Shown piece after piece: positions 55,601 through 64,000 of a DNA stretch of 64,000 nt (the stretch's first letter is position 1; the number at the start of each line of letters is the position of its first letter). Location: NCBI GenBank assembly GCA_934045075.1, contig OW203732.1, positions 6,365,501-6,429,500 on the forward strand, in the 5' to 3' direction. The notes below the pieces were generated by a model. It was not told the DNA's origin, did no database searches, and saw only the letters and a list, made by a program, of their open reading frames with translations. The translations under genes and the position numbers were made by a program. The DNA comes from Yponomeuta sedellus. Lineage: Eukaryota; Arthropoda; Insecta; Lepidoptera; Yponomeutidae.

Positions 55601-58421
55601 GCGAGTGCGAGTTGTACTGTGACAGCGTTTTGCCAGTTCGAACGGTTAACTTACTCATACTCACTACTCAATGCTCGATTAACGCGGTAGTAAAGTTATT
55701 CGATTGGATCTGTCAAACTCGCACTAAGCACTCCGAGATGCGATGAAATCGATTACAGCGCGAATCCGACTAAATTTAGTAGTCCCAAAGTATCTCGCAC
55801 GTAATAGGGTTTTTGTGCCTACTGTACTTTATGGATTGGCACACCCTTAAAAATCTACATAATTGCGGAGAGAAAGTGGACAAAATACCTACAGACTTCT
55901 TTTTAGAGTCTTTGAGTTTCTAATACCTAGTATTTCAATATAACCTAGTCTTTGTTTTCTAAATAATCTTTAATTTTATTGTAGCCTATTTTGGGTCGAA
56001 GTGTGCTTTACTTTACGGCCCTGTCAACACTAATGGAGTTTGGTGAAACTAAATCCTATTCGCACTAACATTGTACTAAACGATTGCCTCGCTGTAAACA
56101 ATTACTTTGTAATACGTTAAAAGTAGTAAAAAAATCCCACTGTATTGTAGGACTGGAATCCTAAAAAAAAATACTATTTCTTTTTCCTTCAATTATATAT
56201 TTTTTCGGATAGGGCGACCGACGTCACTACCGCCGTCGCGACGTCACCGCTTCCCACCTGACTGCCAACAATGCCGAGAACCGTTTACTGGGCGTGCCCC
56301 TGCTCCAAGCCGAGCGAGCCTGGGCCCACGCCATGCAGCTGCGTCAGGAAGCCAACACGGAGCCACGGAAGCGGTTCCATCTCGTGTCCCGCCTCAAGAA
56401 AGCCTGCGCCCATGCTCAGACGCTTCTGCAGCTTTGTGAGGTGGGTCAAGCCAACAGAACATTTAATAAGTAATTATCTGTGGTTAAAATCTTCGATTCA
56501 GTTAATACTACAAAGTCAATAAATTCTTGGTTCTCCTACAGAATCTGCGACTGACGAGTTTTCGAGTTCGCAAGAATATCAAAGTTTTTCTCCATTTCGT
56601 ATCAAGCCGAGACTTTTGCAAAGTTTGTTGACATCGGCTGCATGGGCATTAGGTCCTATTAGGCGCCAGTCACACGTTTATGGCACTAAAATGGCCGGCC
56701 GTCGTCCGTTGGGTCCATCATACCGCAGAACGATAAATATACCGGCGCTATGGCGCTCATTAGGGTTATAACATTAACATTACTACGCGATTAAGCCCCG
56801 AAAATATTCTAACTACATTAGGGTTATGTCCAGCAGTGGACTACTATAGTCTGAAGTAGTAGAAGTACGATAAAGGCTGGGGTCTGGGAACTTTGGCGTG
56901 ACTATCCTCAAAATTGCATTGGATCTCTTTCATAGCCTGCATAGATAAGTCCAAAAATATCATGTTGTCCAATCTTGTTGACGGTCAAAGACACTGAATT
57001 CGTCATTTGATTACCTGCCCTCAGAGCGGCGCCTGCGACGCGCGTACTCAACTGGAGGCGTCTGCGTACGCTGCGTGGCTGAGCGGGCTGTTTTTGGTGG
57101 AGCTGCAGCAGTGGCGGGGTGCCGCCGAGAGCCTGCAGCGCGCCCAGCTTGTGCTGGAAAAGCTGTGCGCCGCTCTGCCCGAAGACGAGAGGACCGTCTA
57201 CAAGCAGAAGGTATGTCGAGGTGATATCGAGGTCGTTAACGGCGTGGCTGAGCGGGCTATTCCTGGTCGAGTCTGCAGCGCGCCTAGCTCCTGCTTTACC
57301 AGTTGAGGTCGTTAGCGGCAAAATTTTATGCGGAATTTGTAATTGTAGGGTATCCACCCTAATTATATTCTTTTTAATATTTTATAGCTTTCACTAACCC
57401 GTGTTAACCTATACGTAATACAGAGAGATTTGTAAATAGGTTCGAAATTTCGCTGATGGCGGTTAGTCGCCCATTAGCTCAATTGGGAGAGCGCTGGCAC
57501 GGTTAGCCAGAGGTCGCAGGTTCGAGTCCCGCATGGGTTATGTAAATTCGGATATGTTAAGCCGCGTTTTCACGGTCTTCGTACGCTCGGACCGAGTGCA
57601 CCATCCGAGTGAACTAATGCTTCTGATTGGACGGTTTTTCGTGACAACACTAAAATAGCCAATCATATTGGCTAATCGGGGTCAAAAATCACGGAATTCG
57701 TGTGACGTAATTTGTGGAACGCTCGTGGAAACGTGTAAAAAGTGCTGTGTTTATTATTTGATATGTGGCCTTAATTAAAACCCTTAGCTGTGACAAGGAC
57801 AGGGGAGGGGTCAAAAGTCACGAAATTCGTGTGACGTAATTTGTGGAACGCCCGTGGAAACGTGTAAAAAGTGCTGTTTATTATTTGATATGTAGCCTTA
57901 ATTATTAACCTTTATTCGTCTCCGTTCACCCCCTCAGGTGGAGGAGCTGAAGCCGAGCCTGCGTTACTGCGCGTACAACATCGGCGACCAGTCGGCGGCC
58001 GGCGATCTGGTTGCCATGCGCAGACAGGGTCTCATTGAGAACCTGGACGCTCTCATGGCTCAGGCCAAGTAAGTGCCCTTGTGGCGACCGAAGAGTTGCG
58101 TTTGGTTTTGGTGAAGGGAAAAACGACTTAAGTTACATTTTACACAATCGTAAGCGCTACACGTTATTTGATTACGACCGGGTTAACTTACTAGGCATTT
58201 TGTCGGAAGAGTGATGTTTCGGAGCGAAACCTGGGATCCGATTCTCGCCCATGCGAATTGAAAACGTGGACGCAAAATATTCGAAGGCAAGATATTTGTG
58301 GCATAAAAATTTCAGGTGTTTTGCATGACAATTATTATGTAAATAATAACAACAGTAACAAGCAGTTCAAAAGATCCCCGAAATAATTCAGCTAAAACCG
58401 AAAGTGCTTTTTTGTAAACCA

Positions 58422-58484
<63 letters not shown>

Positions 58485-59574
58485 TTCATCGAGGGCAGCA
58501 TAAAGGTCTATCAGGTCAGCTAGTTTAAAATAGAATTTTTCCCACAGGGAATCCCGCTCGGGCGTAATGCACGAGGTGGAGTGGCGCGGGCGCCGCGTCA
58601 CCGTGCGCCCGGAGAAGGTCCGCCTCTTCCTCATCGCCCTTCAGGACTTGGACCGCTCCGTGGGCGCCGCTCTCACCGTCGAGGCCAAGATCGACATCCT
58701 CGAGAACATCCTCATGGACTGCAAGGACGCCATCTCCGCCATCAAGGACGAAATGAAGAACGACCCGAAGCTAAAGGCGGCCGACGCACAAATGTCCGGC
58801 GCTCAATACCTGCTTTCCTACTTGATGTATCTCCGTCTTCAGCGTACAATCGAGCGCAACAATCTGCTCGTCCAACAAGCCGAAGACGCTCGAAAGAAGA
58901 ACACTCAGATCGACGGGAAAAAGGTGCGCCCTCAAGACCTGACGCGTCTCTACGAGATCATCCTGCAAAACTTCACCGAGCTCCAGCAGCTGCCCGGCTT
59001 CGAGGCGGACGAGGGGTACCAGCGCGAGGTCGAGACCCAGATGAAGGCGTACCGCGCCTTCCGCTGCTACTACATCGCGCAGGTTCTAACCGGTTTGAGG
59101 CGGTTCAGGGAAGCCCTGGCCATGCTCGAACGCTCCAGCACTTACACCGCTGAGTCCGTCGGGAACAAGCTCACCGACAAGCAGCTGTTAGACAAGCTGC
59201 AGGTCTTAAAGAAGGATATCGAAAGCTGCAAGTTCGAGGTCCACGCTGACTCTGTGTTGGAGGACGATGAGGACCAGGATGAAGAGACTAAGTACACTTC
59301 GAGTGGAAAAGCTTATAAGGACAAGAAGCCGCTCGTTGACCGTCTGGACGAGTATCGTGAAGAGACGCAGGTGTTAACCAAGAATCCGAATATTTACAAG
59401 ATGCCGCCGCCAATGGAGGCTATCCCTTGTAAGCCGTTGTTCTTCGACTTGGCTTGCAACTTCATAGAGTTCCCGAACCTCGACGATAAGACAGGTGCAG
59501 CGGATAATAAGAAACAGGGCGCCGGGCTCACCGGCTTGGTGAAGGGATTCTTGGGTTGGGGTGGTAATAAATAA
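52620..59574 (+). CDS. Srp68: Signal recognition particle subunit SRP68
   Basis: SRP68 binds 7SL RNA and SRP72 and helps target nascent secretory proteins to the ER. Exons: 52620-52722, 55146-55267, 56213-56440, 57025-57210, 57938-58068, 58548-59574. They total 1797 nt and 598 aa, phases all consistent. Exon 2 has the RNA-binding block ITKEAQQQHGLRHGDYQRYR and GYCSRRIRRLRK; exon 3 has AMQLRQEANTEPRKRFHL; exon 5 LRYCAYNIGDQSA; exon 6 EVEWRGRRVTVRPEKVR and RPQDLTRLYEIILQNF. The C-terminus (IPCKPLFFDLACNFIEFPNL, GLTGLVKGFLG) is the SRP72-binding end. The ATG at 52620 opens an acidic leader as in relatives. AATAAA at 59566 and 59570 overlaps the stop codon. Confidence 0.95.
53621..53720. repeat. 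Long near-perfect hairpin in Srp68 intron 1
   Basis: Two 48-bp arms (53621-53668 and 53673-53720) with a 4-bp loop CTCT. Only four positions differ between the arms, and three of these would be G-U pairs in RNA. The arms start AGGTGGCC and end TTAGAGCT. Confidence 0.85.
53925..54385. mobile_element. hAT-like element remnant with a family T piece inside
   Basis: Ends CAGGGTTCAAAA and TTTCGAACCCTG are inverted, and the flanks ATTCAAAA (53917-53924) and ATTCAATA (54386-54393) match in 7 of 8 positions. Inside, 54103-54228 reads open on the plus strand as TAATQPMDIESSSHEDTPLA...VNPI-stop, possibly the transposase C-terminus. A family T piece (54003-54087) interrupts it. Confidence 0.6.
54003..54087 (+). 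mobile_element. Family T repeat, short copy
   Basis: Contains GAGCGCTGGTACGGATAGCC, GGGTTCGAATCCCGG and the AAATAGGTTTTTAAATT shoulder, where it ends. The usual 3' tail is missing, as in the dimer at 50335-50970. Confidence 0.7.
54607..55050 (-). repeat. Helitron-like repeat interrupted by a SINE
   Basis: Homologous to 37591-37799 (CCGCAGTTTATCGATTTTTC at the left; CACAAACTGTCGCCTTTATA at the right), but interrupted at about 54650-54890 by a tRNA-related SINE. Confidence 0.55.
54650..54890 (+). mobile_element. tRNA-related SINE
   Basis: The head GCGGTGGTATAGAACGCCGC with a B-box-like GGGTTCAAACCCC, followed by the body ending GAGGCTAAGTGCGGAAATCT and CAGGTCTAAC. The body is shared with 25767-25932 and 62462-62577. 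Confidence 0.6.
55427..55733. mobile_element. 307-bp miniature TIR element, copy 2 (inverted)
   Basis: Same element as 20485-20795 in the opposite orientation, with ends GAGTGCTTAGTGCGAGTTT and AAACTCGCACTAAGCACTC. It lies in Srp68 intron 2. Confidence 0.7.
56815..56868 (+). mobile_element. RTE LINE 3' end fragment
   Basis: ATTAGGGTTATGTCCAGCAG and TGGACTACTATAGTCTGAAG match the RTE end at 16815-16865, with a degenerate AGTAG tail. Srp68 intron 3. Confidence 0.55.
57391..57541 (+). mobile_element. Family T repeat, diverged copy closest to a tRNA
   Basis: Starts with a short inverted 3'-tail piece (ACTAACCCGTG), then the direct unit to CGCATGGGTT. The tRNA-like part (57471-57539) reads CCCATTAGCTCAATTGGGAG and resembles tRNA-Ile by eye, but the anticodon loop is not canonical. 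Srp68 intron 4. Confidence 0.65.
57674..57905 (+). repeat. Tandem duplication of about 130 bp
   Basis: TTCGTGTGACGTAATTTGTG to TTTATTATTTGATATGTRGC occurs twice, starting near 57699 and 57829, with few differences. It lies in Srp68 intron 4, just before exon 5. Confidence 0.75.
58423..58480. repeat. (CA)29 microsatellite
   Basis: Uninterrupted CA dinucleotides in Srp68 intron 5, 67 bp before exon 6. Likely length-polymorphic. Confidence 0.97.
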
Positions 59575-60061
59575 AGATCACGATATTCTTCTTTACATCG
59601 TTACGCTCAGAAGGAGGTTTTTTTATGTACTGGTTTTGATGAAATATACTTATTATTCCTAACCCATTTTCGGCGTAAGTTATTTGGAACCGACCCTTAA
59701 ACGAATGTGTGTCAGTTGTTAACCGGCAGACAACTTGAACAAAATCCATGTTAGGATGAGTGTGCGACTGAACTTAACAGCATTTATTTTTTGGTACTCG
59801 ACTGATAGGTGTTTGGTAATTTGGAGGGGGAAGCGGGATATGACTTCGGTCCTTAGACAACCAATGGTATCAACAACTGAAAACAGAAGCTGAGTGTTAC
59901 AAAATCTCTATGCACTTACTCAGAAAACGGACGTTAATGCCGTGAGAATGTATATTTCGACGCTCAAGGGAATCAACATTCATACTCGCGTTGACCGAAA
60001 ACTGATCTAAAAGGTAACTAATATCGTCTTATATAAATCCAGAAGCAATCTGACATCTAAT

Positions 60062-60192
60062 TCTTCAGGCTATATTATGTAGTCCACTGCTGGACATAGC
60101 CCTTCCCTAATGAGCGCCATAGCGCCCTGTCTTCAGCTTGCCGCATCCAGCATCTGACGGCAGTTTTAAGCAGATCGTGATCCCACCACCCG
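60062..60192 (-). pseudogene. RTE LINE 3' end fragment
   Basis: On the minus strand, the end of the RTE ORF (CRQMLDAASEDRA-like and YVQQWTT-like peptides) with a short GAA tail. It matches 345-414 and 16730-16866. Confidence 0.6.
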
Positions 60193-60239
60193 TCTGACAT
60201 CTATACATTTGTAATTTAAATCGTTAAAAAATAGTCTTT

Positions 60240-60390
60240 CTAATTCGGGAGAGGCTCGGAAAAAAGTGCGCGACTCAATTCCTAAACTATTTATAACGTG
60301 TAGATCTACCGTCTCTGGTAACTAGCCTACAAAATTGTACGGAGCCCTCAGTGTGCGAGTCTCGTACTTGGCCGGATTATTTTACAAAAA
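60240..60390 (-). repeat. Diverged copy of the CCGGCCAAG repeat
   Basis: The minus strand starts CCGGCCAAGTACGAGACTCG and continues GGGCTCCGTAC, the start of the repeat inserted at 60620-61137. A similar start is at 43128-43160. Confidence 0.45.
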
Positions 60391-60436
60391 TGGGTTCATC
60401 GAATACGGGCGCCGCAGGTCAGCTAGAGCCATAAAG

Positions 60437-61306
60437 TCTATAATATAAAAATGAATCCCTGAATGTGTTGCTAAGCGCAAATATCGAGAGCAGTGGAACC
60501 GACTACCTTAATTCTTTTTTTAGAATATTCCTTGAAGTACGAGGATGATGAAAATTTAAAGAATCAACTGTTAGGCGGTACCATTAAGTTTGCCGGGTCA
60601 GCTAGTCTATAATATAAAAACCGGCCAAGTGCGAGTCAGACTCGCGCACCGAGGGTTCCGTACAAACCTGTATTATAGACCTGAGTATTTGGTATGAATT
60701 TCAATTTAATACCTCTACGCGTTTATGAGGAAATGGGTATTAAGTTTAAAATTATAAAAAAAAAATATATTATGTGATGTAACTAAAAATTTATGGTTTT
60801 CGTAATTTTTCCTTTATCTATACTATAAGACGTTGCTTCGTACCAAATTTCAAGATTCTGAGTTCACGGGAAGCACCCTGTAGGTTTTGATTCCCTTGCA
60901 AGTGTCGAAAATTTGCGGCATAAACGGCTGTATCTTTTGATTGCGTTGGCTTAGAAGTTTGAGTTTTTCACAGCTTCAAGGGACAGTAGACCTGAGTAAT
61001 TGATATAAATTTCAGCTTCATACCTCCACGCGTTCCTGAGAAAAAGGGTCTTGACAGACGGACGGACGGACGGACAGACGGACAACAAAGTGATCCTATA
61101 AGGGTTCCGTTTTTTCCTTTTGAGGTACGGAACCCTAAAAATGAATCCCCCGAATGTGTTGGTAAGCGCAAATCTCGAGAGCAGCTGAACCGATTTCGCT
61201 AATTCTTTTTTTTATATTCCTTGAAGTACGAGGATGGTTCTTACGGAGGGGAAAGAAAAAAAGAGAATCGACTGTTGAGCGGTATGAAGTTCGCTGGGTC
61301 AGCTAG
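60437..61306 (+). repeat. Two Helitron-like repeats in tandem, the second split by an insertion
   Basis: Copy A spans 60437-60605 and copy B 60606-61306, both ending GGGTCAGCTAG. They are the same family as 17930-18949. Copy B is split after TATAATATAAAAA by the 60620-61137 repeat and resumes with ATGAATCCCCCGAATG. Confidence 0.6.
60620..61137 (+). mobile_element. Dispersed CCGGCCAAG...GGAACCCT repeat
   Basis: Starts ACCGGCCAAGTGCGAGTCAG and has GGGTTCCGTAC at the left and GTACGGAACCC at the right as inner inverted motifs, with an internal (GACG)n-like stretch ACGGACGGACGGACAG. It is inserted in a Helitron-like repeat within an A-run. The repeat is common in Lepidoptera; its class is not certain to me. 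Confidence 0.5.
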
Positions 61307-61432
61307 TTGTTAATAAAGGTTTAGTATATGTAGGTACTAGACCACATTTATCTAAAGTGAGAGCGAGACAGCATGCTAAACGTAACACAGCAGGCTTAAT
61401 CCAAAAGCGGTCACTTCTATATTTTATCTATA

Positions 61433-62294
61433 ATCCGCTATTTGACACGTACCAAATTTGACGCGATAAATGAATACTCTATAGTATTTAACGTAAGGAA
61501 CCGAAATATATTGATTTTGCTAAGTATGCAGGATGGCTGCAAAATTTGCAAAGTAAAAAAATTTTTTCCTCGTTTAATTCGTGAAAACGCTATCCGCCAT
61601 CTTGAAACTATCTAAAGTATGTACAGTTTATTTATTCTTACTTGTCCAATTTAGTAAACAATTTAGTAATCTACCCTTAAACTGCAACTTTTTAATCCAA
61701 AACTGCCATATTTCCATAAATGAAATACAGTTTAAGGGTAGATTACTAAATTGTTTACTAAATTGGTCAAGTAAGAATAAATAGACTGTAAACAAACATC
61801 TTTCAGTCAGAACCAGATCTTCACATAAATACACCCGAGTTTCAATTTTATTGATAAAGAGTCGGGGTCTCTTTTGGCAAGTTTGAGCAAAGTTTTTCGA
61901 ATGTTAATTTCACTGGGTACCTACACGAATCCTCAACTTCCCGGGGGTCTTTATTGACGTGTTTTTTCATTCTCGAACAATGCAATAATGATAATTGCTA
62001 TATTTTGGATGTAAATTCGATGAAATCATGGTTGCATTGTTGTTATTTCACTATGCTCAGAGATCACCTATTGAAAATTGAATGTCAAACTTTGTTTACA
62101 ATTTTTTGGACTTCAAACCATAGACAAAAATGGCTGACCGCGTTTTTGGCTGTTCAGGAAAATAAAGTTTTAAAATATATTTTTATGTTGCTTTTAGGTC
62201 CTTAAAAAAATGTACCTACTAAAATATTTTTTGTTCTAATGGAAGAGTTATTTACCGTTTAAGACTTACTTGAAAAGAGAGTCAAATAGCGGAT
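61433..62294. repeat. Nonautonomous element with 14-bp TIRs, copy 2
   Basis: Ends ATCCGCTATTTGAC and GTCAAATAGCGGAT are perfectly inverted. Same orientation as 2412-3129, with substitutions and small indels. It is longer chiefly because of the 165-bp insertion at 61624-61788. Confidence 0.75.
61624..61788. mobile_element. 165-bp Tc1/mariner-like miniature element with TA duplication
   Basis: Arms of about 61 bp: CAGTTTATTTATTCTTACTT at the left, inverted as AAGTAAGAATAAATAGACTG at the right. TA occurs on both sides (61622-61623 and 61789-61790), and the empty paralogous site at 2603 has a single TA. No coding sequence. Confidence 0.88.
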
Positions 62295-63567
62295 TCTTAT
62301 GTGAAATTTATGACTACTAGTCAATTCATAATTCAATTCTTAGAAGGCCATCACAACACAGGTGACCTAGCGTGGTGACCACTGTAAACTCTACATCCGT
62401 ATAACTTTTTACTTTATCTAGGTAGGTACCTACATATTATCCCTAATAATAACATGAATCAGTGGCGTATGCATCTTGAGGAAACCCTAGTGTCTGAAGT
62501 GTTAACATACCTCAGCATGCTAGGTACCACGTACAATGGCCTATGATGAGGCTAAGTGCGGAATACTCAGGTCTAATTAGCACTTGTGAAAGAACATTTT
62601 AACATATTGGTTTAACGCGAAGTAGAAGGGCCTTGGGTGGTGATTGAAAATTTGTTGAGGACGAGCTAATGCTAGACTCAACGATTCGGTTCGAGAAACA
62701 TCGAACTTCGGCCCTTTTCAAGATCTTTGGGGCAGTCCATAATAGTATAGGGAAATGTTAGTAGATACCTAAATTACATTTTTAAAACTGAATTTTGTAT
62801 GAAGTATCTTGCTGGCCAAAGAGAGATATTTGTATCCAGCTTGTATCGTAGACCTGTCTAATTTGTGATCGTAGATCGCTAACGCTCCCACTCCCAGAAC
62901 AATAAATAACTAAAGCACGCGCTATTGTATAGTTTGCAAAACGTAGCTAATTTTGAAACGCATCTCATTGTGTACCTATTAATTTGTGGTATTTGCCAAC
63001 GCTTCCCCAACGTTTTGCAAATGGCACAGCTGAGATAAAAACGTTTCGCAAAAACGATAAATTTTGAAGTACTTCCACATAAAGGTGGGTTTGTTTACAT
63101 TGGTTTACACATCAAGTGTTGGTATTCAAGAGCGTGTGTAAAGCCGGTTTATACCTCGAAGAATGTTAAAAGTAGTGTGTTATAAAATCTACACTTGGGT
63201 ACTTTAATAAAGGAAAAAAAAATCCTATAACCGAGGATTGGTAAGTTTTTGAACTTTACGTAGGTACCTACTTACTTCATTTGTTAGGTACCTATTGACT
63301 GTCAACCTCAAACTCCTATCGATGCACGGACAGGGAGCAGGGAGAGTGTAAGGGAGGGACGTACCTACTTAGGATACTCTTTTATATCATTCATAAGAGT
63401 GCTCAGAACAATAACTAAAGCCCACTTATCTCGAATAAATTACAATACAATGTAGGTAAGGCCTTAGGGTCAAGTTTTGAATAGAGGAAATGGTTTTATT
63501 AGAGAAAAGGCGCGTTTCATGAAACTTATAATATAAATTTCTTTATCTTCCTACTAGACTAAACTAA
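62295..63567. other. Intergenic DNA
   Basis: Contains a tRNA-related SINE body fragment at 62462-62577 (GAGGCTAAGTGCGGAATACT). Otherwise AT-rich with no gene seen. Confidence 0.4.

Positions 63568-64000
<433 letters not shown>

Noticed and set aside
58581..59153. Long Arg-rich frame in Srp68 exon 6
   Set aside because: A shadow of the SRP68 frame caused by high GC in codon third positions.

Overview
This 64 kb window is eukaryotic nuclear DNA from an insect, almost certainly a moth or butterfly (Lepidoptera). Genes are split by GT-AG introns and the intergenic DNA is AT-rich. The repeats are of kinds typical of lepidopteran genomes: RTE, Jockey and CR1-group LINEs, a 5S-rRNA-derived SINE, Helitron-like repeats ending in CAGCTAG, a Penelope-like element, and many TIR miniatures. 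No bacterial, CRISPR or operon features were seen.

Host genes, left to right: the last coding exon of an unrecognised gene (2-136, +); two tandem ZAD C2H2 zinc-finger paralogues on the minus strand, gene A (3554-12924, 7 coding exons, 452 aa) and gene B (21422-27795, 6 coding exons, 441 aa); a THAP-type zinc-finger gene on the minus strand that looks damaged (28080-29960); a PLP-dependent threonine aldolase (30383-32356, +, 6 exons, 375 aa); ribosomal protein eL29 (50128-51843, -, 3 coding exons, 73 aa); and SRP68 of the signal recognition particle (52620-59574, +, 6 exons, 598 aa). I rebuilt the exon models from splice dinucleotides and reading phase. All complete models close in frame except the THAP gene. 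RpL29 and Srp68 sit head to head, as do the THAP gene and threonine aldolase.

Mobile DNA fills most of the rest. 6.6-11.0 kb is a nested stack in one intron of gene A: an RTE LINE containing a Jockey 3' end and a CR1-group LINE, which itself contains a palindromic tRNA-like repeat and a Penelope-like element with 343-bp inverted terminal repeats and a GIY-YIG nuclease. 32.5-42.6 kb is a 5'-truncated CR1-group LINE split by a 5.6-kb LTR element that has two 945-bp LTRs with no difference I could see and no pol genes. 45.1-50.0 kb is a near-complete Jockey LINE with both ORFs open and a 10-bp target duplication; a tRNA-like repeat has inserted in its poly(A) tail. Several nonautonomous DNA elements have clear target duplications (hAT 8 bp, PIF-like TTA/TGA, mariner-like TA with an empty site elsewhere in the window). 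The window ends inside a long CAGG tetranucleotide array.

The most unusual system is a tRNA-like repeat family of about ten copies, concentrated near RpL29. It occurs as palindromes sharing the same outer end, as a 636-bp dimer inserted as one unit between 13-bp target duplications, and as 5'-truncated monomers.
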